A stretch of DNA of 64,000 bases from JAJECS01 sp965243625 (GTDB lineage: Bacteria > Chloroflexota > UBA11872): the NCBI GenBank assembly GCA_965243625.1, contig CBDEVI010000002.1, positions 1,364,001 through 1,428,000 on the forward strand, given 5' to 3'. A program made the position numbers and the translations under genes. Position 1 is the stretch's first letter. Each line of letters starts with the position of its first letter. The notes under the pieces were generated by a model. That model saw only the letters and a program-made list of their open reading frames with translations. It made no database searches and had not been told where the DNA came from. Shown here piece by piece: positions 32,601 through 40,938 of the stretch.

Positions 32601-32670
32601 TCAGGACAATGCCAAGAAACATCAACACCAGGAACGGGCGCCGAATACGCGGCCAAGCGCTGGCGATCAT
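24991..32670 (-). CDS. Giant multi-domain surface lipoprotein, paralogue of 9002-18151
   Basis: 2559 residues from the ATG at 32670. This start puts a lipobox (LTILSC, Cys 28) at the right distance and leaves 17 bases after the upstream stop; an upstream in-frame ATG at 32715 would overlap that gene. Order: the same unique N-terminal domain, LRR, FN3, cadherin-like, one GLUG array, then the shared region (cadherin-like, FN3, cadherin-like, LRR, FN3, cadherin-like, six Calx-beta, terminal domain). It lacks one cadherin-plus-GLUG cassette present in the left copy. The 5' parts are diverged homologues, while the last 4.6 kb of coding sequence appears identical. This contrast suggests gene conversion. 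Confidence 0.85.
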   Translation of the reverse strand: MIASAWPRIRRPFLVLMFLGIVLTILSCLDSGRLSNADPSPMASSQVPEAPDRRAVGSREVGDVDSADQAIGQIVRANDPASVMRRTPESGSNIDSSRAAGGVATFTTSTGAPTVEEQLEKGLREVGASPVHLAVRGTAGADTVRCAWRGIARTTAQRENAIRFWLRRGTGEAIPDAAYLEAFFTAFLDTLNPEFRETAKSNFLAIAQGGLSEEYLFLTCFADYTVSDYLLGAGPTTVTVAYDRRDETRSYELYRREHEAGTYGSDALQARGEYEASLQSIVVDAEEALAAEIGGKDRIVFLAPMGAHHVIAFEAWQAVAHWDVVTETDGTVNAVRVEAPEGDPEHTQTLADLETRITTAAASDAHAGSRIANVSGLQGFYQTIGAYDDITPDDGQTTTFTPAQPPAAPTCTNGTAVGTPNANRGLVRDCETLLAAKDALRGAAALDWSTGTAVSGWEGITTGGAPSRVTGLDLSSKSLTGTIPAGLGHLFALTTLDLSHNQLAGDIPAELGWLPNLTELRLSGNQLTGCIPVALRDVATNDLSALGLLYCAPPAPGNLSAGTPDELSVVLSWDAVADAGAYRVEYRTGPDAWTTASDAITGTTHTVDTLTCGTSYDFRVSAQGSGTTYSPAWSEPSAVVVAATTPCTPPAFVGLPYAFAVSEIAGVTTAVGTVTATDVYGNALTYAITGGNADGAFAIDAASGAITVAGPLDYETTPSYALTVRVREEDRGEATAAVTITVTDVVIDYDADGDRLLEVTTLAQLHAMRWDLDGDGTSTDPTGYGLAFPDAPADMGCPSSGCTGYELMADLDFDTDGSGTVDAGDAYWNGGDGWEPIGSQASPFTATFDGNGHVIANLQIDRGGADHVGLFGFTSRSSGVRRVGLTNVDVAGNAYVGGLAGRIDGPTRASYAWGRVSGSSHTVGGLMGWSDGPIHASYANVAVTGSHYVGGLVGATTSTITASYAGGSVSAKSSGEVGGLVGWNLGAITASYAWGAVTGSDAVGGLVGSNESLGTATASYWDTTTSGQSASAGGVGHTTGELQTPTGYRGIYANWNVDIDGDGSADDPWHFGTASQYPVLQVDVDGDGTASWSELGPQYPNQAPEFVETPPITREVAENTAAGEPIGAPVTAQDDDGDTLAYTLGGADAAVFAVDAGTGQLRTSALLDYETQGAYAVTVEVDDGNGGRASVGVTITVTNVADTPPEAPQNVLATPAETSVELAWDPVAGAALYHVEYRATATPPEPWATADDMVAAPTFTVDVLDCETAHEFRVSAFGDGLAHTEAWGDPSTVVTTTTTTCLLLFDAAPYAFTIGESAAIGDPVGDRPITATDPQGGTVSYAIEAGNAGGAFALHAATGALTLAAALDFVAEHEYSLTVRATSTAGGSRDVDVAIAVQGVDCADGNVIVDPANDKALVADCRVLLAMQEILEGSDAEVQGGGLLNWGDPLRLSQWEGVTASGTPSRVTGLDLSNKLLGGGVPAELSQLTALTTLDLSANRLTEAIPAELSALTHLTTLGLSGNDLSGCIPNVLRALATAMVAAGGTHDLAQLPQDYCDETPPPAPVELAATATTATSVTLAWVGAPDVGTLTYRVQYRIPDPTDPNAPWTEDANDISGASHVVDDLTCGTEHQFQVGAYGDGVARAAAWGPWSTTLAAATAACPLAFDEKSYSFPVKATAGVGTPVGTVSAMPTSGGTVSYAIAAGNTGGAFALAGQTGELTVAGALDPAGYTLTLRATETGGGTATVAVTITVTPVAVSFGAATYTVAESDDATTTGVVENEVEVTVTLSVDPAREVVIPLTVTAQDGASGADYAGVPADLTFASGDTAQSFTFSATHDTEDDDGESVQLGFGPLPSGISAGAIPESVVSLVDDDVPEVTVGFGAAAHAVVEGERVTVTVSLSADPERDVTVPLTVTEQGGATSADYSGVPAGVTFNAGTTSATFDVAAIADTDAEDGESIRLAFGPLPPGVSAGGTTETVVSLSDPLTPVTVSFGAATYAATEGGSVTVTVSLDADPGREVTIPLTVTEQGGATSADYSGVPADVTFSAGVTSTTFDVTATQDTEDDDGESVKLGFGTLPPAVSAGATSETVVSLTDDDVPQVTVSFAAATYGVAEGETVTVTVSLDADPEREVTIPLTVTEQGGATSADYMGVPADVTFTAGVTSTTFDVAATQDTENDDGESVKLAFGTLPPGVSGGATVETVVSLADDDVPQVTVSFGAGTYAATEGETVTVTVTLDADPERAVTVPLTVTEQGGATGADYSGVPADVTFGAGVTSTTFDVAATQDPEDDDGESVRLAFGPLPPGVSGGATIETVVSLADDDVPQVTVSFGAATYDVAEGETVTVTVSLSADPERAVTVPLTVTEQGGATSADYAGVPAEVTFGAGTTSVTFDVMAEDDAADDDGESLALGFGGLPAGVTAGATATTTVNLADTDGPPPVWTATLTVGRYNALLGFQRIGETTTGALSDEAFDWEGRTLRVTDVGYHQAAGLIVIMSGGESVAGLTLQVDDVALAVADAEVFGGPTLRWPGVTLDWTEGQTVQLRLIPSPGNGT

Positions 32671-32687
32671 TTCCAGGGTCGTGCGAT

Positions 32688-34745
32688 TCAGTGGACTCGC
32701 CCAATCGACTCGCAATCCGGAAGCCCGAGGAGCTCTCGATCGATGGGAAGCCCTGCCGGGACGCAGCCGGTCAGACGGTTGCCGTAGAGCATCAAGTATT
32801 CAAGGTTGCCTAACGCTGTAAGTTCAGCGGGTATTTGTCCACTCAATTGATTGCTTCGAAGATCCAACTCCCTTAGTTCTGACAATTGCGCCAGCGTGTC
32901 AGGAATCGAGCCTGAGAACCCATTGAACGCGAGTTCCAGCGATTCGAGCTTCGACAAGCTTCCAAGCCACTTGGGGATTTCTCCGTCGAGCAGGTTGAAG
33001 CTTAGATCCAGCGAGATGAGGTCTCGTAGCCGGCCTAGCTCCATCGGAATTTCCCCGCTTAGGAGGTTTGACTGCAGATCCAGCTTCCGCAGTTTCGCCA
33101 ACTCCCAAAGCGTCTTTGGGATCGTTCCGGTCAGGGCGCGTCTCGCCAGATTGAGTTCCTCGACCCGAGGCGGCGACCCGGCAACGACGAGGCCGTCCCA
33201 CTCCGTCATCGGGCGATGGCCGCTCCAAGCCAGTTCCGCGGTACCAGCGAGCACGTCCCGCAGACTTAGTAGAGTCTCGCAGTCTTGGACAAGACCGGGG
33301 TTGCTTGTCGGATCAGGCACGGCGTGTCCAGATGAGCAGCCATAGGCATTCTTGGGCACCAATCGCGGTACCGGACCTGCCGGGCGCAGCGGCTCTTCGA
33401 GTCTCGATTCACCGACTCTGCGACCGCCTCTTACCAGTACCTGAAGGTCCTCGCCATCGGGAGACATGGTGTACAGCATGACGTCGTGTCTTAGATTCAT
33501 CGTGGGCTCCTGTTGGAGGCCCACGGCGATGCGGCTGCTGTCAGGCGCCCACGCGGCGGACACCTCGGCACGTGAAAGAACCACCCAACGCTCGCCCTGT
33601 GGTGCTAGCGGTCTCCGCAATCTATTCGGTGAGCGGCCCACCCACTTCCCGTCGGGCGTGACCACGCACACGGCCGTTCCACACGAATAGAGGATCATCG
33701 ACCCATCCGGGGACCACGCCATCAATTTGATCCAAGCTTCGGCCGGTCGCGGATCGTTATGGCCAAGCCAGTCTTGACCACTAACACTCAGACGCCAGTC
33801 GTCAATCGCTGTGACCTGGCGGTGGTCAGACCCGTTCGCCGCCATGGTATACAGCCACACCTCGTCCTGTTCAGGTTTCGCGAACGCAATTCGCGCACCG
33901 TTTGGCGACCATGCCGGTGGGCTCACCGTGGCCGTGAGTCGTCGCAGATTCGTGCCGTCAGGTGCAACCATGAAGATCAACGCATCCGTGTGCAATTCCG
34001 TGTTTCGATTCGGATAGTCATAGGAACCCACGAAAGCGATAGCCTCTCCACTCGGCTCCCACACCGGGATCTGCCGCACCGAATGCCGCTTAAGGACGGG
34101 CGGGCTTTCCACGATAGGCAACCCGTACGAGACATTCGACCCCGAAACTACCAAGCGAAAGCCATCTGACGCTTCGCGTATGAATGCCACCATCGCTTCG
34201 TCAGGCGACCATCTGGGAAAGAAGTCGAAATATTGGCCAGCCGAATTGACCTCCACTTCCCACCCGGCAGCATCACTCACGTCCACCGCCGCGATCGCGT
34301 AACCGTCCCCGCGAACACCTCTCGGCGACCGTTCTCCAGAGGACACCGGAACCACAATCCGATCACTCTGCATCGACACGTCAAACGACGTGCCCAACCT
34401 GCTACCTGCACCGGGCACATATTCCCGTCTATCCGGAGCCGTACGGTGAAATACCAAATCCGCTCCGTCCGGACCGGTACTGAAAACACTCGACAGATGA
34501 GAGAAGAATATCCTTGTTCCATCTCGGTTCCATTGGACTCGCGTCTCTGTCGGCCCAGGAAGCGAGACAACGGAATGCAAGGACTCCCTAATGATGGAAC
34601 CATCCTCAATAGACTTTGTAGTCAATCGTTGAGCATTTTCTTCGGCAGCCATGTCACTTTCAAACGACGCGTCGCTGCCGCATGCCACTAACAGCACCAT
34701 TAGCCCACCTAGCGTAAGATCCCTCGCTATTCGACAGGTGACCAT
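32688..34745 (-). CDS. Lipoprotein with PD40 propeller and LRR domain, paralogue of 6591-9005
   Basis: 685 residues from the ATG at 34745, chosen for the GGAG just upstream. An in-frame ATG at 34763 lies nearer the preceding stop. The lipobox is LLVAC-G. PD40-like repeats include RWSPDE, AWSPNG, AWSPDG and AWAPDS. A CETLLSLRDVLAG cap leads into plant-type LRRs (GTIPKTLWELAKLRKLDL and following). It is the middle gene of the inverted operon, 10-29 bases from the protease-like gene and 17 bases from the giant gene. Sequence divergence from the left copy is substantial, so this part has not been homogenised. Confidence 0.85.
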   Translation of the reverse strand: MVTCRIARDLTLGGLMVLLVACGSDASFESDMAAEENAQRLTTKSIEDGSIIRESLHSVVSLPGPTETRVQWNRDGTRIFFSHLSSVFSTGPDGADLVFHRTAPDRREYVPGAGSRLGTSFDVSMQSDRIVVPVSSGERSPRGVRGDGYAIAAVDVSDAAGWEVEVNSAGQYFDFFPRWSPDEAMVAFIREASDGFRLVVSGSNVSYGLPIVESPPVLKRHSVRQIPVWEPSGEAIAFVGSYDYPNRNTELHTDALIFMVAPDGTNLRRLTATVSPPAWSPNGARIAFAKPEQDEVWLYTMAANGSDHRQVTAIDDWRLSVSGQDWLGHNDPRPAEAWIKLMAWSPDGSMILYSCGTAVCVVTPDGKWVGRSPNRLRRPLAPQGERWVVLSRAEVSAAWAPDSSRIAVGLQQEPTMNLRHDVMLYTMSPDGEDLQVLVRGGRRVGESRLEEPLRPAGPVPRLVPKNAYGCSSGHAVPDPTSNPGLVQDCETLLSLRDVLAGTAELAWSGHRPMTEWDGLVVAGSPPRVEELNLARRALTGTIPKTLWELAKLRKLDLQSNLLSGEIPMELGRLRDLISLDLSFNLLDGEIPKWLGSLSKLESLELAFNGFSGSIPDTLAQLSELRELDLRSNQLSGQIPAELTALGNLEYLMLYGNRLTGCVPAGLPIDRELLGLPDCESIGRVH

Positions 34746-34773
34746 CTCACTCCATCGCTCCACTTGTCACCAT

Positions 34774-37700
34774 TCAACTCCCCACATATTGTCGGTAAAG
34801 TACTCGAATCGCGAAGACGTCGAACATCGACGGAGCGCAGTGAGAAAGCGCAGGCTTATAGTATCCCGACGAAAGACTTGAGTACCGATGAGATGGATGG
34901 CTGTTCACCGCCCCTAAGGAGGCCACGAATCGAGGATCCACATCATCTATTGCGGCTATACCCAAAGCGTGGCCAACTTCATGAACAACTGTCCTGTAGG
35001 CCCGATAATCAGATCCTTCACAATATTCAAACTCGACGTCGGCGCGTTCAATTACAGTCCGACCACCCGGAATGTCTAAAGCCGGCGTCGGATTCGTATA
35101 CAGGCTCTGGCGAATAAAGATATCCGTCGTAGAACCACCGATACCCGCGCTCGGAACGGCACAGGCTGCATAATTGCTCTTCTCCCAGCACCACGACACA
35201 CCCAAATCCCCGGCAAGGCTCTCCTCACCACCGAACACACCAATTGCTGCCAAGTTTAAGCCCTCGGCCCATTGATCATTTTCCATCATGATTTCGTTCC
35301 ATCCCGCATCCGTAGCCTGAACCTGTTCAAGCGTTCTCGCTTGGTTCAGTTCAGGTATCAACACATTCATCGATCTGAGCGACTCAATGTACCTGCGTAT
35401 ATCCGTCGCTAGTTGCATTTGCTCCGCCTCCGACGCCGGCAGTTTGCTGGGCATCTGGATTTCGACGAGACTCACGAATTGTTCGTAGTGTGCACACGGC
35501 CTGCTCCTTACGCCAATAAGCCCACCGGGCAATTCGTAGGTCTCACTCTCGAATGTTGTTGTCACGACATTCGGTATAGCTCCCCACGCATTCACAGAAT
35601 TTTCCCATTGTGAAACTCCCTGGACGATGAGATTTCGCCACGCGGCTAACGCATCACTCGGAAAAGTGCCTTCACAAATGCGATAGCGGAATTCCGGCGT
35701 CGCCTGTCGATGATTTAACGGATACCCTGCCACTCTCGAGTTTGGAGTAGCTAGGGCAGTCGACGGCCACACATACACATTGCGCGCCGCGTAGACGGAG
35801 GGTCTGCCGGATTGATGATAGCTAATTTGTACTGCATAGATTCTGTCCAACGTGGGGATTGGCAATCTATCCGTGTATCGTGTGCTACTAGTTGATGGAC
35901 GACGTAAATATGTGTGACCGTTTGTGTAGGAATCTGGTGCCCATTGCCAATGCTTATGCGACACAAGACTGTGCTCGAGTTCGCGAACTCTGAAATGGTA
36001 TTCGCCGCCAGAATAGCTCTGGTCGTTGAGCACTCCATCGATGGCATCCCATTGCAGGGTGAATTCTGACCCTGAAGTGCGACCGTCGACATCGAGAATC
36101 GGCGTGTCAATCATAATAACTGGCGCACTCGGTGTACTAGAATCATATCCTGCACGTCCAACTGCAATCACATGGAATGCAAAAGATACATATTGGGATA
36201 GATCGTCGCTGGCATTGAAGAAGTCATTCAGATCGAAGTCGTGGTAGGTTCTTTTGTCTCCGACCGACGCGAAGCCATACCATGTACTACTTCCGTGTGG
36301 GCGAATCTTGATTGAGCTATTGACGACCTCAACATTTGGCAGTGTCCAGCTGAGACGAACCTCGCGGTCCGAGATAGGTGTGAGACTCAGGTTCATTGGG
36401 GGTCGAAATTGCCGCCTCGTGATGGCGCTCCTCATTGACCACGCACCGTAGATTCGCCCGTCCTGAGCGGAACGATCGCTGCTGCCCGTCGTGGAGTCAC
36501 TAGCGAGTAAGCCGTCGAATATCGGTCGGACCCTTACCGAATACTCCGTGTTATTGGCGAGGCCACCGATCCTATAGCTGGTTCGGTCGATCACGGCTCC
36601 AGAGTCAAGATCGGTGTCCTGCGGCCATGTGGAACCGCTTGCTCGCTGGTGCTGGACCTGGTAGTCCACACTTATTGCGCGCGTACCGCTTGGTGCGCCG
36701 ACGGGATTCCAACTCGCCGTGAGTTCGTAATTGCCGGGTGTGAGCACAAGGCCCGTGATCCTGCTCGTGCTGACCCGCTCGTCATCGGACCAGGCGCCAC
36801 ACCGCGTGGGTGCGTTACATGCCCGCACCTTGACCGTGTAAGCCACGTCGCGCTCCACGTCTTCATTGGTATCGTCGCCGATTGTTGTTGCCGTCGGCGG
36901 TGCCGTTCCCTGGGGTCCCATCACGCTTACGGTCTGACTCGTTAGGCCGGTCTCCCAATTCACGGTGAAATGCGTGATAGCCGCGCCGCCGTTACTGGGC
37001 ACGGCCCAATTCACCGTGAATGCACTGCTGGTGACGTCGGTGATGCTCACCCCCATCACCACGCCGGGCGCGGTGATCACAGTCTGGGGCGTCCCCCACG
37101 CAGAGTAGGACCAAAGGCTGTCGCCCTCGTAGTTTCGAGCTTGCACTCGCACCCAATAGGTCTGGCCGTTTGTGAGATTGGAAACCGTATACGTGCGCGT
37201 GGTCCGCGGTTCGTCGCGATTGACGCGGGATTCGCTCGGATGGGTCCGTGGCTTCGGACACGGACTGCGAATCGTCTCGACGTGCGAGCCAACCTCACTA
37301 AACTCCGTCTTTCCCCACTGAATGGTGTAGTCGCAATTCTCCGCCCCGCGGTTGTCCGCGCTAGTCCACGTGAAGTCGAGCTTGCCGTCGCCGGCTTGAA
37401 CCGTCGGCGTATCCGGCCGGCGGGGCGTCGTGCGAGGCGTATCGAAAATCCGGTCATGCCATTGACCACACGCCAAATTGGCGTTGCACGCTTGGATTCG
37501 TATCTCGTAGAGCCGTCCGTTGAAGAGCCCCATGATGACGAACCTGGGGTTACTCGGGTCCGCCAAATCCTCCACCCGGATCGTCTCATGTCCCACATGC
37601 CACTCTTCGTCGCTGATCCGGTTGTCCCAATCCCGCCATTGCATGTGGTACCCGGTCAAAGCCACGCCGACACTACCGGTCGTGGCCGGAGGGTCCCAGT

Positions 37701-37992
37701 CCACGATCAGGCAACGATTCCCGTGGCCGTTCGCGGGGATCTCCGGGTTCTGCACCTTACTGGGCGCGTCGGCGGTCGACTTCGGGTCGAGGAGCGATGC
37801 GGGCCTTTCGTTCGCGGCTTGGGGTATCCGGTCGTGGTTGCAGCCATGAGACCCGTCGTGAGCTCCCGCCGGCACCTCGGGGTGCGCGAGCACTACGGCC
37901 AGCACGACTAGCGCAATCAGGAGCGGTGCGACCCGGCGCACCCGCCGACCCTTGGCCCAAATCCCGGCGCTGATCGCGGCCAGGGAACTCAT
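34774..37992 (-). CDS. Secreted FN3-repeat protein with metzincin-like C-terminus, paralogue of 2852-6589
   Basis: 1072 residues from the ATG at 37992. This start is preferred over 38070 because it gives MSSLAA, matching MRSLAP in the paralogue, then a basic region and a hydrophobic signal ending VPAGAHDG. Several FN3 modules follow (YEIRIQACN, YWVRVQARN, YTVKVRACN). The C-terminus has HEVGHALG, then about 20 residues later SHPSHRYSSLSS, where the paralogue has RHPAGSDSVMNYS. The Met of the putative Met-turn is therefore replaced by Leu. The C-terminal half is AT-richer than the FN3 half, as in the paralogue. It could be a protease or a degenerate binding version of one. Confidence 0.8.
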   Translation of the reverse strand: MSSLAAISAGIWAKGRRVRRVAPLLIALVVLAVVLAHPEVPAGAHDGSHGCNHDRIPQAANERPASLLDPKSTADAPSKVQNPEIPANGHGNRCLIVDWDPPATTGSVGVALTGYHMQWRDWDNRISDEEWHVGHETIRVEDLADPSNPRFVIMGLFNGRLYEIRIQACNANLACGQWHDRIFDTPRTTPRRPDTPTVQAGDGKLDFTWTSADNRGAENCDYTIQWGKTEFSEVGSHVETIRSPCPKPRTHPSESRVNRDEPRTTRTYTVSNLTNGQTYWVRVQARNYEGDSLWSYSAWGTPQTVITAPGVVMGVSITDVTSSAFTVNWAVPSNGGAAITHFTVNWETGLTSQTVSVMGPQGTAPPTATTIGDDTNEDVERDVAYTVKVRACNAPTRCGAWSDDERVSTSRITGLVLTPGNYELTASWNPVGAPSGTRAISVDYQVQHQRASGSTWPQDTDLDSGAVIDRTSYRIGGLANNTEYSVRVRPIFDGLLASDSTTGSSDRSAQDGRIYGAWSMRSAITRRQFRPPMNLSLTPISDREVRLSWTLPNVEVVNSSIKIRPHGSSTWYGFASVGDKRTYHDFDLNDFFNASDDLSQYVSFAFHVIAVGRAGYDSSTPSAPVIMIDTPILDVDGRTSGSEFTLQWDAIDGVLNDQSYSGGEYHFRVRELEHSLVSHKHWQWAPDSYTNGHTYLRRPSTSSTRYTDRLPIPTLDRIYAVQISYHQSGRPSVYAARNVYVWPSTALATPNSRVAGYPLNHRQATPEFRYRICEGTFPSDALAAWRNLIVQGVSQWENSVNAWGAIPNVVTTTFESETYELPGGLIGVRSRPCAHYEQFVSLVEIQMPSKLPASEAEQMQLATDIRRYIESLRSMNVLIPELNQARTLEQVQATDAGWNEIMMENDQWAEGLNLAAIGVFGGEESLAGDLGVSWCWEKSNYAACAVPSAGIGGSTTDIFIRQSLYTNPTPALDIPGGRTVIERADVEFEYCEGSDYRAYRTVVHEVGHALGIAAIDDVDPRFVASLGAVNSHPSHRYSSLSSGYYKPALSHCAPSMFDVFAIRVLYRQYVGS

Positions 37993-38104
37993 GACTCGGG
38001 ATCCCAAGGCCGTGCCCTCCATAACCTGAAGGGGGACAAAGCGACCGCCCGAAGCGTGTATATCCAGCAAAGTTGCAACGCACGGAGCCTCGGCAGATCC
38101 CGAC

Positions 38105-38335
38105 CAGCGCCGCCTTGGCCCTTAGCCGAGTGACCTCCGTTGGCCTCCCGCGATACTTCAATCCCCAAGAGTCAAACGGTATAATCTCATTAGTGGGAAA
38201 TCACCTAATCACACGCGCTGCCGATCGTCAAGTGCCGGTATATCCCCACCTCCGCGGAAGCTTCAAGGGCTGCTGGCTGGACGTGGCGTGGGGAGCCTGG
38301 CCCAACGCAACGGTGGCAGGCACCTGCCGCCGTTG
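38105..38335 (-). promoter_or_regulatory. Conserved upstream block with promoter, right operon
   Basis: The counterpart of 2611-2851. On the minus strand TTGACG (38231-38226) and TTAGGT (38208-38203) are separated by exactly 17 bases, as in the left copy. The leader to the ATG at 37992 is about 110 bases longer here. Both strands of this block keep partly similar reading frames in the two copies, so a small conserved peptide on the opposite strand cannot be excluded. Confidence 0.55.
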
Positions 38336-38417
38336 ACCAGCTAAGGCGCCGCCGCCATCATCACGGCGACCGGAGGGCTGACAACTCCATTGTCGTCGGC
38401 GCCACGCACCGCTGAGT

Positions 38418-38627
38418 GTGCTCAGCGAAGCCATGGGCCATAAGGGGAGTCAGGCGACCAAGGATGTCTGCGGCCATATCTCGCTCGGAGCGCAGCAGCG
38501 GGCGGTCGCCGACTCGCCCTGCTGTTCAGCGATGCATCCGGACGGCCGTCGCCCGCCGATCATCGCAGCCGTACTCAAACAGTTACTCAAGGAAGGCCAA
38601 TTCGGCGAGCCACGGCCCGATCGGTGA
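38418..38627 (+). pseudogene. C-terminal fragment of a tyrosine recombinase (tentative)
   Basis: The frame reads VLSEAMGHKGSQATKDVCGHIS, resembling the LGH-x(5)-T-x-x-Y-x-H end of tyrosine integrases with the catalytic Tyr position occupied by Cys. The tail PPIIAAVLKQLLKEG is protein-like. No catalytic domain precedes it. Call from motif resemblance only. Confidence 0.35.
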
Positions 38628-38714
38628 ATGGTCGTGCAACAGGTTGGGGAGGGTGGCACGCCCGGAGGGATTCGCCCCCCTGGTTCCCGAGCCCCGGACG
38701 CAATTCGCGTCGTC

Positions 38715-38985
38715 TAGGAAACCTCTGAACAGCTGGGGTGTCTGACGCCTCGGCGTTCGTAGGTTGCCGAGATCGTGGCCGCGGGCCGTGGGCGGGCTCG
38801 ATCCGCTCGTCAGGAGGGGGCGTGGGGCCGTGATCGACCCCGCGCCGGGCGCAGGGCGCCCGCTTAGGTCGGCGCGGTGCGTGCCGCCAGCAGCAGATTG
38901 GCGAACCCAAAAAACAGACACAGCCGGGTCCGGTTCTTGGCCAAGCCCCGATATCGCACCTGCCCGTCGCCGAAAAGCCGCTTAC
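38715..38985 (-). pseudogene. IS5-type transposase C-terminal fragment with element end
   Basis: CTAGGAAACCTCTGAACAG (38715-38733) repeats the terminal sequence at 1166. The minus-strand frame DGQVRYRGLAKNRTRLCLFF then FANLLLAARTAPT matches the end of the transposase at 1315. Upstream the frame runs directly into the amidohydrolase gene on the other strand, so the element is truncated at that junction. Confidence 0.6.
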
Positions 38986-38989
38986 GTGG

Positions 38990-39934
38990 CCATCGGCAAC
39001 GGCCGTCACCACTCCCGCGGCAGCGGAGCGAGAAGTCGTGCGTCAGAAGGCGCAAGGCTACGAGTTGGTGAAGGTCTACAACAATCTGAGGCCAGACGTC
39101 TACGCTGCGATCACGGCTGCCGCCCGCCAGGTTCAGATGCCCGTTGTTGGTCATGTACCGTGGCGCGTCGGCGTAAACGCCGTTCTCACCGCGAGGCAGT
39201 CGAGCATCGAGCACTTGTGGGGATACCTATTCGCCGCGCGGCGGGACAAATCCCTCCAACTCGGTGCGGCGAATCCACAGATCTGGGTCGCTCGGGTGGA
39301 TCCGGCACTGCTGGACGGACTCATTCGGGCCACCGCAGCGGCCGACACCTGGAATTGCCCTACGCTAGTCCTGTGGCACCGCCAGCAAATCCTGAATCGG
39401 GAGCCGGAATCCGAACTTGCCCCCCTACTCCGCTTCGTCCCCGCGCGGATGCTGGAAGGCTGGATCTCGGCCAATACAAGTTCGGCGAGTGTCCGTGTAA
39501 ACCACGAGCGCGCGACCAGCATTCGGCGGGTTCTGACGAAAGCACTGCATGATGCCGGCGCTGGATTGTTGCTGGGCACCGACGCCCCAAACCCATTCGT
39601 TGTCTACGGGTTCTCCATCCATGACGAACTCGATCATCTTGTCGAAGCGGGGCTCAGTTCCTACGAGGCTCTTCGAGTCGGAACGAGCGCCGCGGCGCGA
39701 TACCTGGGAACGCATCTGGGCTATGGGGGCAATTTCGGAACGATAGCTGTTGGTGTGCGAGCGGATCTCATCCTGACGCGAAATAACCCGATCCAGGATC
39801 TCCGGACGCTTCGGAACAACGAAGGGGTCATGCTCCGAGGTCGTTGGCTGTCGCGGTCCGAGCTATCCGGCAAGCTGAAGGACCTCACGCAAGCGATCGC
39901 CTTCGCCGATCAACTCATTCGCGACGTCTCGTAA
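38990..39934 (+). pseudogene. Amidohydrolase-family protein, 5' end lost at an IS junction
   Basis: The frame can be read from about 38990 (AVTTPAAAEREVVRQKAQGY) through to 39934. It contains GHVPWRVGVNAVL, the His-containing SIEHLWGY, GAGLLLGTDAP with the active-site Asp, and a C-terminal VGVRADLILTRNNPI, all typical of imidazolonepropionase-like metal-dependent amidohydrolases. The N-terminal third, with the HxH metal site, is missing and replaced by the IS5 fragment. A GTG at 39038 gives the longest startable frame (298 residues), but a functional enzyme is unlikely. Confidence 0.7.
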
Positions 39935-40249
39935 GTCTCCCCGCGCATGGCGCTAGCGGACCGACAACCCAACTTGCTGTGCTGTCTCCACGCCTGCCGA
40001 CCAGCTGTCAGTTGCGGGACCTTAGCAAGCGGGGCCACCAAACGAACCAGATTTCGCCGGAAGACCCGATGGGTAATGGCGCTGCGTGGGGCAGTCGAGG
40101 CTGGCTAAGCGGGGCACCCGCTCCCGGCGCAGGACACAATCGTGGAGCAGGGGATCCCGGCGTGCCATGCCGGGTGATGCGCCCCCAGCCATACCGGCGG
40201 CGTGCCCGCAAAATGCGCGGCGCTCCAACCCCGGCCATGGCGTGCGGGC
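39935..40249. other. Intergenic, no gene seen
   Basis: Frames in both directions are short and look like continuation of the IS110 debris that follows. No promoter or RNA feature recognised. Confidence 0.4.
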
Positions 40250-40410
40250 GGTACCGAGTGAGAACAGCGTGCGTGTGCCGCGTGGCAGCGTCTGGACGTT
40301 GGTGCGCCGGGGCTGCACATCAGCCGCGAATCGGGCCAGCCCTCAGGCGTCGAGGCGGTCGGTCTTGGCTAAGACGTTGCGGTGGCCGCGACCGGTCGCC
40401 ATCCCACAAC
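40250..40410 (-). pseudogene. IS110-type transposase fragment
   Basis: The minus strand reads NVLAKTDRLDA, a stop, then GLARFAADVQPRRTNVQTLP. This is the KTDRLDA-x-x-LA-x-FA segment of IS110-family DEDD domains (a catalytic Asp region). Both sides are degenerate. Confidence 0.5.
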
Positions 40411-40559
40411 ACGGCAGCACCCGTAGGGACGTTCCCGAACCTGACGGTGATCCCGAGGTCGGCAATCAGGGTGTAGGTGGCAACGGCTTCAGCGTCCCGG
40501 CGAGGGCGCCGCCGCAGCCAGCCGGCAAGTTGTAGGAACCCCGCCCGGCCCAGTGCTAA

Positions 40560-40923
40560 TCCCTGGATCTTTCGGCGACAGCGGACCGGGCGACTATCAG
40601 CTGGCAAGCCCCGGAGAGCGGGGACGCTCCCAAGTGGTACATCGGGCACCTCACGCCCGATGACGGCGGCCAGGGCGGCCGCCTCCACCTCGCCATCACC
40701 CTGCCGGAGGCCGAGCCGGAGCTAGGAAGACGGGCAATCGGAACCATAGCCTCCCGCCCCCAGGACACCGTCCTTGGGCTGGATCCGGCGACGCTTGCGC
40801 GGTGGCTGCGGGGCGCCTGCGCCGAGCAGTGCCGCACCACGAGCGCGTGCCAGCGACTTCCGATTGTGGCACCCCAAACCGCGAGCTATGGTGCTGGCAG
40901 GTGGGCAACGACGCCCGCCCCAG
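40560..40923 (+). pseudogene. Orphan fibronectin-III fragment
   Basis: In one frame: SLDLSATADRATISWQAPES, then APKWYIGHLTPDDGGQG, RLHLAITLPEAEPELGRRAI and DPATLARWLRG. The first part is an FN3 beta-sandwich opening (TATADRATISWQAP). It has no plausible start and is preceded by a stop. Probably the displaced tail of a gene related to the FN3 proteins of the two large operons. Confidence 0.4.
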
Positions 40924-40938
40924 GATAAGGAGGCTCTG

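Noticed and set aside
38179..38185. TATAAT-like box on the plus strand in the conserved upstream block
   Set aside because: No suitable -35 at 16-18 bases and it is not preserved in the left copy, unlike the minus-strand promoter pair.
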